DNA of 17,242 nt, taken from assembly GCA_009777685.1 (NCBI GenBank), contig WRLJ01000009.1:1-17242 (forward strand), given 5' to 3'. Shown here piece after piece: positions 1-6,340 of the stretch (within the stretch, counting starts at the first letter, position 1; each line of letters starts with the position of its first letter). The notes under the pieces were generated by a model, which was not told where the DNA came from, searched no databases, and saw nothing but the letters and a program-made list of their open reading frames with translations. Source of the DNA: Oscillospiraceae bacterium. Its GTDB lineage: Bacteria > Bacillota > Clostridia > Oscillospirales > UBA929. Made by a program: the position numbers and the translations under genes.

Positions 1-2
1 CG

Positions 3-1031
3 GACATCGCCAAAATGCCGCATCTGCTGGTGGCCGGCAGCACGGGCGCGGGCAAGAGCGTCTGCGTCAACGCGCTGATCGTCTCGCTGCTCTACAAGGC
101 CTCGCCGGAGGAGCTGAAGCTGATCCTGATCGACCCGAAAAAGGTTGAGTTCCCGCCGTATAACGGCATCCCGCATCTGCTTGTGCCGGTCATCACCGAC
201 GCGGCGAAGGCGGCGGGCACGCTGGAATGGGCCGTTCTGGAAATGGAAAAGCGCTACGCGCTCCTGTCCGCGGGCGGCAAGCGCGATATCGAGGGCTACA
301 ACGCGGCCTGCCGCGACAATCCGGATCAGCCGCGCATGAACCGCATCGTGATCATCGTCGACGAGATGGCGGACCTGCTGATGGAGTCGAAGAAGGAAAA
401 AAACACGGAGCATTTCATCGTGCGCATCGCGCAGAAGGCGCGCGCGTGCGGCATCCATCTCGTTTTGGCCACCCAGAGGCCCGACGCGAAGGTCATCACG
501 GGCCTGATCAAAGCCAACGTGCCCAGCCGCATCGCGCTGAAGGTCGCCGGCGCGGTCAACAGCCGCATCGTGCTGGACCGTCCCGGCGCCGAAAGGCTGA
601 TCGGCCACGGCGACATGCTGTTTGCCCCGGCGGGGGTCGGAAACCCCGTGCGCATTCAGGGCTGTTACGTCGACGAGCGCGACATCCAGAAGATCGTGAC
701 GCACATCCGGAAGCACGCGGAGGCGTCCTATGCCGAGGATGTCATGGAGCAGATCGACCGCAACCAGATGCGCGCCGGGGGCATCCCCGCCGCGGACGAT
801 CCGGAGGCGGAGGAAGACCTTGACCCGATGCTCCCCGCCGCCATCGAGGTCATCCTCGATTCCGGGCAGGGCTCCGTTTCATTCCTCCAGCGGCGGCTGA
901 AGCTCGGCTACGCCCGCGCGGCGCGGCTGATGGATTTGATGGAGCAGCGCGGCATCGTCGGCCCGTTTGAAGGCTCAAAGCCCCGCAAGGTGCTGGTCAC
1001 GCGGGAGCAGTGGGACGCGATGGACGGCTGA
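3..1031 (+). CDS. ftsK: DNA translocase FtsK/SpoIIIE family, C-terminal part (5' end outside window)
   Basis: This is the ATPase motor and the DNA-reading tail of a septal DNA pump that moves chromosome ends through the closing division septum or into the forespore. The frame is already open at base 3, so the gene is truncated at its 5' end by the window edge; the first ATG (15) lies inside the motor domain and is not a start. Counting from that ATG, the Walker A motif GSTGAGKS is at residues 8-15, the Walker B segment IVIIVDEMADLL is near 112-123, and ATQRPDAKVITGLIKANVPS follows. The last ~70 residues match the winged-helix gamma domain that reads polar DNA motifs in this family. The usual DMGGAEKL stretch reads DRPGAERL here, a mild divergence. 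Membrane and linker regions are not in the window. The last ~49 bp recur at 2287-2334. Family assignment is secure; FtsK versus SpoIIIE cannot be decided. Confidence 0.95.
   Translation, partial: DIAKMPHLLVAGSTGAGKSVCVNALIVSLLYKASPEELKLILIDPKKVEFPPYNGIPHLLVPVITDAAKAAGTLEWAVLEMEKRYALLSAGGKRDIEGYNAACRDNPDQPRMNRIVIIVDEMADLLMESKKEKNTEHFIVRIAQKARACGIHLVLATQRPDAKVITGLIKANVPSRIALKVAGAVNSRIVLDRPGAERLIGHGDMLFAPAGVGNPVRIQGCYVDERDIQKIVTHIRKHAEASYAEDVMEQIDRNQMRAGGIPAADDPEAEEDLDPMLPAAIEVILDSGQGSVSFLQRRLKLGYARAARLMDLMEQRGIVGPFEGSKPRKVLVTREQWDAMDG
977..1025 (+). repeat. Direct repeat copy 1: 3' end of ftsK
   Basis: These 49 bases encode the last residues of FtsK (KPRKVLVTREQWDAMD). They recur at 2287-2334 with a 14-nt identical start (AAAGCCCCGCAAGG) and a 31-nt tail that differs at two positions. 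The repeat pair brackets the M50 peptidase gene. This copy is in frame and functional as coding sequence. Confidence 0.85.
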
Positions 1032-1085
1032 TGGCTGACGGTTGACGGACCGCGGGAAAATGTATGATGGTGTGGGGGACCGCGC

Positions 1086-2282
1086 ATGGGCGGCAAAAAG
1101 AAAAAATCCAAAATTAAGCTGAAAAGCCTTGCCCCCTATATGATGGGCGCGGGCATAGGGCTTATAATCGGGCTGGCTATGGTGTTCTTCCGCGTCGGAG
1201 ACCCCGCCGACGTAGCGGCGGACGCGGCGGACGCCTCCGCCCAAATGGCAATACTCGCGGGCGCGATAGCGGGGGCCTCCTTTTTTGCCGCCCTTTTGCT
1301 CCATATCATCGTACATGAGGCGGGGCATTTAATCTGCGGGCTTTTCAGCGGCTATCAATTCGTTTCTTTTACGGTGGCCGGGATGATGTTCGTCAAAGAG
1401 GACGGCAAGCTGAAAATCAAGCGCTTCGGCATAGCGGGTGCGGGCGGCCAATGCCTTATGTCGCTGCCCGCGCTTGAAAACAACACCTACCCCTTTGTGC
1501 TGTACAATCTCGGCGGCGGCCTGATGAACTTTTTGTTCAGCGGCATCGCGGCCGCTCTGTTCTTTGCCGTGAAGGACAGCTTTATATTCGCGGTTGAGGT
1601 GTTCGTACCCTTTGCCCTTATCGGCGTTATTTTGGGGGCTTCCAACCTGCTCCCCCTAAAAATGGGCGGACTCTCCACAGACGGGCGCAATATCCTTCTG
1701 ATTAAGAAAAGCGAACAGACGCGCCGCGCCTTCTGGATTCTGCTGACCGTAAACGCGCAGATGTCCTTGGGCAGCCGGCTCAAAGACCTGCCCGCTGAAT
1801 GGTTTGAATTCGCGGACGACTCTGACTTTAACGATTCGGTGCTGGGCAACATCGCCGCCATAGGCTTGGGCCGCCTGATGGACCTCCGCGACTTTGACGC
1901 GGCAAAGGCGCTGGCCCAAGCAATCTTGGACAAGGGAGTCAAGCTCATCGAGATGCTCAAAAACGAGGTTCGCTGTGAACTGCTGTTCTTTGAAATAATG
2001 GGTGAGCCTTGCCCCGAACGTCAGGCTCAAATAGAGTCGCTTTACACCCCGGAGCTGAAAAAATACATAAAAGCAAGCGGCACGCAGCTGTCCAAGCGCA
2101 GACTGACCTACGCCTATGAAAAGCTTGTCTCTCTCGACGCCCAAAAGGCTGCCAAGGCCCTCGAAGCCTTCAACAAAACCTGCCGCACATACCCTTTCAC
2201 GGGCGACCGCGAAACCGAACGGGAATTGATGGCGCTGATTGACCGTACAGCCGCGCCGGATCAGGCCGCGCGGCGCGGCTGA
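1086..2282 (+). CDS. M50-family (site-2-protease-like) membrane metallopeptidase
   Basis: This is a 398-residue predicted intramembrane zinc protease. After a Lys-rich N-terminus (residues 4-13), hydrophobic segments fall near 16-35 and 54-76. The second runs into the zinc motif HEAGH at 77-81. Further hydrophobic segments lie near 137-163 and 165-186. The second M50 signature is present as NLLPL (187-191) followed by TDG (198-200), which supplies the third zinc ligand in this family. The C-terminal ~190 residues are soluble and mostly helical, possibly TPR-like, and could bind a substrate. The start has only a weak GGGGGA ribosome site about 6 nt upstream. Codon use differs from all neighbours: ATA isoleucine and AAA/TTT codons are frequent, while I saw no ATA in the ftsK part. 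With the flanking ftsK-end repeats this suggests acquisition by transfer. Substrate unknown; family call confident. Confidence 0.85.
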   Translation: MGGKKKKSKIKLKSLAPYMMGAGIGLIIGLAMVFFRVGDPADVAADAADASAQMAILAGAIAGASFFAALLLHIIVHEAGHLICGLFSGYQFVSFTVAGMMFVKEDGKLKIKRFGIAGAGGQCLMSLPALENNTYPFVLYNLGGGLMNFLFSGIAAALFFAVKDSFIFAVEVFVPFALIGVILGASNLLPLKMGGLSTDGRNILLIKKSEQTRRAFWILLTVNAQMSLGSRLKDLPAEWFEFADDSDFNDSVLGNIAAIGLGRLMDLRDFDAAKALAQAILDKGVKLIEMLKNEVRCELLFFEIMGEPCPERQAQIESLYTPELKKYIKASGTQLSKRRLTYAYEKLVSLDAQKAAKALEAFNKTCRTYPFTGDRETERELMALIDRTAAPDQAARRG

Positions 2283-2286
2283 TGGA

Positions 2287-2334
2287 AAAGCCCCGCAAGG
2301 CCCGGTCACGCGGGACCAGCGGGACGCGATGGAC
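2287..2334 (+). repeat. Direct repeat copy 2: degenerate ftsK 3' end downstream of the M50 gene
   Basis: This copy starts 5 nt after the M50 stop codon and matches 977-1025 at about 44 of 48-49 positions. It has lost about one base (AAGGCCCGG against AAGGTGCTGG), so the FtsK frame is broken. It has no translated upstream context and is a non-coding remnant. A terminator follows within 10 nt, which may originally have been the ftsK terminator. Confidence 0.85.
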
Positions 2335-2341
2335 ACAAAAG

Positions 2342-2379
2342 AAAGGGGCCGCCGTTCCCGAGGCGCGCCCCTTTTTTAT
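2342..2379. terminator. Bidirectional intrinsic terminator between convergent genes
   Basis: GGGGCCGCC (2345-2353) pairs with GGCGCGCCCC (2362-2371), with one bulged base and an 8-nt loop. Six T follow on the + strand (2372-2377). On the - strand the stem is followed by TTTCTTTTG. It therefore suits both the ftsK/M50 transcript and the amylase transcript, whose stop codon lies 9 nt away. Confidence 0.8.
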
Positions 2380-2387
2380 TGCGGCTT

Positions 2388-4283
2388 CTATGCGTCCGTT
2401 TCCGCCAAATACCGCACCCCGTAGCCCGGTAGCTTGATCAGCGCCTTTCCGGCCCCGGCCTCAAAGACCTCGCCGGAGAGCAGGTCGCGCAACGCGCCGC
2501 CGGACGGCAGAAGCATCTCCTGGTCCTCCCGGCCCCGGTTGAACAGGCAGGTCACATGGCCGCGTTTTCCGGCGGAGCGCCGGAAAGCCAAAATCTGCGG
2601 CATGGCCGGAAGATAGCGGATATCGCCGGATTGCAGGGCCTCCTGCGTATTGCGGCACTTCGCCAGCCGGGTATACCACTCCACCAGCCCCATGTTCTCG
2701 TGGCCCCACGGATAGCCGCGACGGTTGAACGGGTCCTCAAAGCCCTCCAGCCCCGCCTCGTCGCCGTAATAGACCGTCGGGGAGCCGGGAAACGCGAACA
2801 GGATGCCCGCCGCCACGCGCAGGCGTTTGACGGCCAGCTCGTAACGGTCCGGCGGGAGAGAGAACTTGCTCTTTTCCTTTTTGGACTGCTCCCAGTCCTC
2901 CGGCCGCGCGCCCAGAACCGTCAGGATACGCGGCGTGTCATGGGTTCCCAGCGCGTTCATCAGCGAGTAAAAGCACGGCTCCGGATAGTTTTCGCGGATT
3001 GTCTCCATCCGCTCGGCAAACTCCGCCGAGCTTCCGCCCAGCACAAACTCAATGGCCGCGTCGCGGAACGGGTAGTTCATCACGCCGTCCAGCTCGCGTC
3101 CCAGCAAGTACCGCCGCCGGACGTTATAGGCAATCTTGTGGGACGCGTCCTCCCAGACCTCGCCGATCACCACGCCGTCGGGACACTCCTCCCGCACCGC
3201 GCACCGCAGTTCCTCGATGAACGGGCCGGGCAGCTCGTCGGCCACATCCAGCCGCCAGCCCGCCGCGCCCAGACGGAGCCACTTGCGGACGACCGAGCCG
3301 TCGCCGCTGTTGATGAACTCACGGTAGGACGGGCAGGACTCGTTGACCTGCGGCAGAGTATAGATGCCCCACCACGAGGAATATTTCTCCGGCCACTCCT
3401 GAAACTCAAACCATTCGGAATACGGGGAGCTTTCGGATTGATACGCGCCCGGCCCCGGATAGGTGCCGCGCCCGTTGAAGTAGACGCTGTCAAAGCCCGT
3501 GTGATTGAACACGCCGTCCAGGATTACGCGGATACCCCTCTCCCCGGCCTGCCGGCACAGCTCGGCAAAGTCCGCCTCCGTGCCGACCATCGGGTCGACG
3601 GTCAGATAGTCCGCCGTGTCGTAGCGGTGGTTGCTGGCGGCCTCGAAAATCGGGCTGAAATACAGCGTCGCAACCCCCAAAGACTGCAAATACGGCAGTT
3701 TCTCCATCACTCCCTTCAGGTCGCCGCCGAAGAAGTCGCAGTTCCGGACCTCCCCCTTGGCGTCGGGAGCGTAGGCGGGGCTGTCAAACCATTCCTTATG
3801 CACCCACCGTTCCCCAACCATGCCGCGCGGGTCCGGCACGCGGCTGCGCCGGAACCGGTCAGGGAAAATATGATATGTCACGCCGCGCCCGTACCAGGCG
3901 GGCGTGTCGTTTTTTTCATAGACGGTCAGCTGATAGACGGACGGATCGCTGTCATAGCACCCGCAAACGCCGCTCTCGCGTCCGGGGGCCGGGCCGGCAA
4001 AGCCGCCGCGCCCGCCGTCGGCCTCCCACGAAAAATAATACCATACCGGCCCGAGCAGTCTGGCGGTGTCCAGCGTAAGGCGGAACACGTCACAGCCGTC
4101 CTCATAGCCGATCCATTCGGCGGCAAACGTAAAGCTCTCGCAGCCGAGCTCGTGGATGAGATGGATATGTACACGGGCACAGCCCCACGCGCGCGGCGGA
4201 CGCAGATGGAACGTCACCGCGGTCCCGGCGGCCACAGCCCCGAACGGGGTCTTGTGCTTGAGGGAGCGGGAGTCGTAGAACAT
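2388..4283 (-). CDS. GH13 alpha-glucan hydrolase, neopullulanase/cyclomaltodextrinase-like
   Basis: The 631-residue product should cleave alpha-1,4 (perhaps also alpha-1,6) bonds in maltodextrins, cyclodextrins or pullulan inside the cell; no signal peptide is visible. Residues 1-125 look like the N-terminal beta-sandwich of GH13_20 enzymes. The TIM barrel begins near AWYGRGVTYHIFPDRF (129-144). The four conserved GH13 regions are intact: DGVFNH (256-261), GWRLDVADE (342-350, nucleophile D346), IGEVWE (373-378, acid E375) and GTHDTPR (446-452, D449). A C-terminal beta domain closes the chain. The frame stays open upstream to 4592, but that part translates repeat DNA. ATG 4283 is chosen because AGGAGG lies 8 nt before it and the protein start matches the family. 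It lies 512 nt downstream of metG on the same strand, so it probably has its own promoter. It complements GlgP in glucan breakdown; exact specificity is uncertain. Confidence 0.9.
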   Translation of the reverse strand: MFYDSRSLKHKTPFGAVAAGTAVTFHLRPPRAWGCARVHIHLIHELGCESFTFAAEWIGYEDGCDVFRLTLDTARLLGPVWYYFSWEADGGRGGFAGPAPGRESGVCGCYDSDPSVYQLTVYEKNDTPAWYGRGVTYHIFPDRFRRSRVPDPRGMVGERWVHKEWFDSPAYAPDAKGEVRNCDFFGGDLKGVMEKLPYLQSLGVATLYFSPIFEAASNHRYDTADYLTVDPMVGTEADFAELCRQAGERGIRVILDGVFNHTGFDSVYFNGRGTYPGPGAYQSESSPYSEWFEFQEWPEKYSSWWGIYTLPQVNESCPSYREFINSGDGSVVRKWLRLGAAGWRLDVADELPGPFIEELRCAVREECPDGVVIGEVWEDASHKIAYNVRRRYLLGRELDGVMNYPFRDAAIEFVLGGSSAEFAERMETIRENYPEPCFYSLMNALGTHDTPRILTVLGARPEDWEQSKKEKSKFSLPPDRYELAVKRLRVAAGILFAFPGSPTVYYGDEAGLEGFEDPFNRRGYPWGHENMGLVEWYTRLAKCRNTQEALQSGDIRYLPAMPQILAFRRSAGKRGHVTCLFNRGREDQEMLLPSGGALRDLLSGEVFEAGAGKALIKLPGYGVRYLAETDA

Positions 4284-4291
4284 ACCGGCAG

Positions 4292-4297
4292 CCTCCT
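4292..4297 (-). promoter_or_regulatory. Ribosome binding site fixing the amylase start
   Basis: On the - strand AGGAGG is followed by 8 nt and ATG (4283). This rules out the ~100-residue upstream extension of the frame, which runs through palindromic repeats. Confidence 0.85.
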
Positions 4298-4358
4298 GAA
4301 ATATTAGAGTTCCTGTGCAATCGGGGCAAGGGCATTTTGTACTGCCCTGATCCCGTCC

Positions 4359-4384
4359 GTAGGGGCGCGCATTGCGCGTCCGCC
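4359..4384 (+). repeat. Palindromic unit A (GTAGGG...GTCCGC frame)
   Basis: GTAGGGGC, then the near-palindrome CGCGCATTGCGCG, then TCCGCC. The first 25 nt recur exactly, in inverted orientation, at 4581-4605. Confidence 0.8.
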
Positions 4385-4388
4385 GATG

Positions 4389-4431
4389 GTAGGGCGCGAT
4401 GCCCGCATCGCGCTGTGTTTGCCCGTCCGCC
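4389..4431 (+). repeat. Palindromic unit B with GTGTTTGCCC tail
   Basis: Starts GTAGGG. A perfect 9-bp stem GCGCGATGC (4394-4402) / GCATCGCGC (4405-4413) has a 2-nt loop, followed by TGTGTTTGCCCGTCCGCC. A close inverted relative lies at 4731-4766. Confidence 0.8.
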
Positions 4432-4447
4432 GGTTGCACAAACCCCT

Positions 4448-4473
4448 GTAGGGACGAACTCCGTTCGTCCGCG
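4448..4473 (+). repeat. Palindromic unit C
   Basis: GTAGG, then an 8-bp stem GGACGAAC (4452-4459) / GTTCGTCC (4463-4470) with loop TCC, then GCG. Same outer frame as the other units but a different stem sequence. Confidence 0.8.
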
Positions 4474-4497
4474 TCCCCCCACGCACTCCGGTCGCCC

Positions 4498-4523
4498 GCG
4501 GACGCCATATATGGCGTCCCTAC
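4498..4523 (-). repeat. Palindromic unit D (perfect 20-nt palindrome)
   Basis: The core GGACGCCATATATGGCGTCC (4500-4519) is a perfect palindrome. It is flanked by GC at the left and CTAC at the right. The same unit occurs inverted at 10384-10409 within the glycogen operon. Confidence 0.85.
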
Positions 4524-4557
4524 GCAGATGATGTCACATGTTAGGGCACAAACCTTT

Positions 4558-4605
4558 GTAGGGGCGGCAATCTGCCGCCCGCGGACGCGCAATGCGCGCC
4601 CCTAC
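4558..4605. repeat. Back-to-back palindromic units E and F
   Basis: Unit E (4558-4583) is GTAGGGGCGGCAATCTGCCG followed by CCCGCG. It shares its GCG end with unit F (4581-4605), which is unit A inverted, identical over 25 nt. The pair therefore shows GTAG at both outer ends and a GC-rich junction in the middle. Confidence 0.8.
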
Positions 4606-4610
4606 ATCCC

Positions 4611-4690
4611 GTCATTGCGGGCTTGCCCCGCAATCTCTTGGGGACACCTCGCGAATACTGGGGGGGATTGCGGGTCAAGCCCGCAATGAC
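4611..4690. repeat. 80-bp nested inverted-repeat element
   Basis: The left arm (4611-4635) begins GTCATTGCGGGCTTG and ends CCCCGCAATC. The right arm (4666-4690) is its reverse complement with one mismatch over 25 nt. Each arm is itself a hairpin (ATTGCGGG...CCCGCAAT). The ~30-nt spacer contains no gene. The layout resembles a small non-autonomous interspersed element. Confidence 0.75.
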
Positions 4691-4709
4691 GAAAACACGG
4701 GTTCCGCCC

Positions 4710-4766
4710 GTTTCCCCCGACGCGAAAAATGGGGAAACACGGCGCGATGTGGGCATCGCGCCCTAC
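4710..4766 (-). repeat. Two adjacent hairpins, inverted relative of unit B; possible metG terminator
   Basis: GTTTCCCC (4710-4717) pairs perfectly with GGGGAAAC (4731-4738). GGCGCGATG (4741-4749) pairs perfectly with CATCGCGCC (4754-4762), and CCCTAC ends the unit at 4766. On the - strand this reads like unit B, including its GTGTTT tail. It lies 30 nt past the metG stop and is followed on that strand by a T-rich stretch, so a terminator role is possible but not clean. Confidence 0.65.
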
Positions 4767-4795
4767 GGATTGGCGTGGAGCCCCTACCATACCCT

Positions 4796-6331
4796 TTACG
4801 ACTTTTCCAGTCTCGGGAACAGCGCGGCGCCCTTTTTCACGCGGAACGCGATGTCCCGCGCGTCCAGGCTCTCCCAGGTCCGGAGCGCCGGCGCGAGCCC
4901 CAGCTGGGCGGCCATCTTGTCCGCCGTCTCCGGCATGACCGGCGTCAGCAGGACCGTCAGCGTGTGCAGGGCGCGGCAGAGCGCCGCCATCACGGCGCGC
5001 AGTTCTCCCGCCTTGTCCGGGTCCCGGGCCAGCACCCACGGCGCCGTCTCGTCGATGAACTTGTTACAGCGGTCAACAAGCTTCCAGACCTCGATCAGCG
5101 CATGCTGGGTATGCAGGGCGTCCATCGCGGCGGCATAGCGTTTGACCGTTTCCGCGCGCACGTTTTCCACGGACGGGTGCGCCTCGGTTGTCTCCAGCTC
5201 CGCGCCGCAGTATTTTTCCGCCATCGCCACCGTGCGCGAGAGCAGATTGCCCAGGTCGTTGGCCAGGTCCGTGTTGTAGCGGGCCGTCAGCAGGCTGTGC
5301 GTGATGCTGCCGTCAGCGGAGAAGGGCATCTCGCGCAATAGGTAGTACCGCAGGCCGTCCACGCCGTACATGTCGGCCAGCTCCGGCGCGTACAGCACGT
5401 TGCCGCCGGACTTGCTCATCTTGTCCGTGCCCATGTTAAACCACCCGTGCCCGTAGAGCTGCTTGTACAGCGGCAGCCCCAGCGCCATCAGGATACAGGG
5501 CCAGTACAGAAAGTGGAAGCGCACGATGTCCTTGCCCACGACATGCAGGTCGGCCGGCCAGTTCTTGAGGAACAGCCCGGCGGACTGTCCGGCGGGGTTG
5601 TACCCCAGCGCGGTGATATAGTTGCTCAGCGCGTCAATCCAGACGTACATCACATGCCCCGGGTCTATCTCCACCGGCACGCCCCAGGTAAAGGCCGAGC
5701 GCGTCACGCATAAATCCTGCAAGCCGGGCTTGAGGAAATTGTTGACCATCTCGTTTTTGCGTGCCTCGGGCACCAGAAAGTCCGGGTTTTGCTCGATATG
5801 CTCCATCAGCCGCGGCCCGTACTTGCTGAGGCGGAAGAAATATGCGTCCTCCGTCATGCGCTCCAGGGGCCGCCCGCAGTCGGGGCACACGCGGTCATTC
5901 TCCCCGCCGTCCCGGAGGGCCTGGGAGTCCGTGTAGAAGCTCTCGTCAGGCGTGCAGTACCAGCCCTCGTAGCTGGATTTATAGATATCGCCCTGCTCGT
6001 AGAGCTTGTTGAAGATGGCCGACACGATGGCCTTGTGCGCGGCGTCGGTCGTGCGGATAAAGGCGTCGTAGCTGACGTTGCAGCGGTCCCAAATGCCGCG
6101 CAGGCCGCCCGTCACGCGGTCAGCCAGGGCCTGGGGGGGGATGCCCTCCTCCTCGGCCTGCCGCTGGATTTTCTGCCCGTGCTCGTCGGTTCCGGTGAGG
6201 AAGAACACCTCGTCCCCGATCAGCCTGTGATAGCGCGCGACCGCGTCGGTAAAGACGGCCTCATAGGTATTGCCCACATGAGGCAGACGGTACGCATAGG
6301 GAATGGCGGTGGTGATATAAAATTTCGGCAT
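4796..6331 (-). CDS. metG: Methionine--tRNA ligase
   Basis: This cytosolic enzyme charges tRNA-Met and initiator tRNA with methionine. The 511-residue class I synthetase has its HIGH-type motif as HVGN (18-21) and KMSKS at 304-308. The connective-peptide zinc knuckle carries CTPD at 126-129 and CPDC at 149-152, so one of the four usual Cys ligands is Asp. The chain ends at the anticodon-binding helical domain; the C-terminal tRNA-binding domain found in many bacterial enzymes (about 650 residues) is absent. ATG 6331 is supported by AGGAG (6338-6342), which overlaps the glgP stop codon (6341-6343). The two genes are thus tightly coupled, with 9 nt between them. A synthetase at the tail of a glycogen operon is unusual. 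The identification is secure. Confidence 0.97.
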   Translation of the reverse strand: MPKFYITTAIPYAYRLPHVGNTYEAVFTDAVARYHRLIGDEVFFLTGTDEHGQKIQRQAEEEGIPPQALADRVTGGLRGIWDRCNVSYDAFIRTTDAAHKAIVSAIFNKLYEQGDIYKSSYEGWYCTPDESFYTDSQALRDGGENDRVCPDCGRPLERMTEDAYFFRLSKYGPRLMEHIEQNPDFLVPEARKNEMVNNFLKPGLQDLCVTRSAFTWGVPVEIDPGHVMYVWIDALSNYITALGYNPAGQSAGLFLKNWPADLHVVGKDIVRFHFLYWPCILMALGLPLYKQLYGHGWFNMGTDKMSKSGGNVLYAPELADMYGVDGLRYYLLREMPFSADGSITHSLLTARYNTDLANDLGNLLSRTVAMAEKYCGAELETTEAHPSVENVRAETVKRYAAAMDALHTQHALIEVWKLVDRCNKFIDETAPWVLARDPDKAGELRAVMAALCRALHTLTVLLTPVMPETADKMAAQLGLAPALRTWESLDARDIAFRVKKGAALFPRLEKS

Positions 6332-6340
6332 AACTGACTC

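Larger units (their letters stand above)
4284..4795. other. 512-bp intergenic repeat island between metG and the amylase gene
   Basis: No credible gene is present. The region is built almost entirely of short GC-rich hairpins, listed separately below: at least seven palindromic units beginning or ending with GTAGGG/CCCTAC, one 80-bp nested inverted repeat, and smaller stems. A short hairpin AGGGCA (4329-4334) / TGCCCT (4343-4348) lies nearest the amylase gene. I could not pick a convincing -35/-10 pair for the amylase. The hairpins just past the metG stop may end that transcript. Confidence 0.8.

Noticed and set aside
1026..1085. Small repeated GACGGCTGA/GCTGACGG/TTGACGG words after the ftsK stop
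   Set aside because: Too short and degenerate to call a repeat array or an attachment site by itself.
2556..4307. 583-codon open frame on the + strand opposite the amylase gene
   Set aside because: Antisense shadow; the - strand frame carries all four GH13 motifs.
4284..4592. N-terminal extension of about 103 residues on the amylase
   Set aside because: It translates palindromic repeat DNA, and AGGAGG at 4292-4297 sets the start at 4283.
4353..4766. CRISPR array
   Set aside because: Units are irregularly spaced, differ in their cores, alternate in orientation and have no unique spacers of even length; no cas genes are present.
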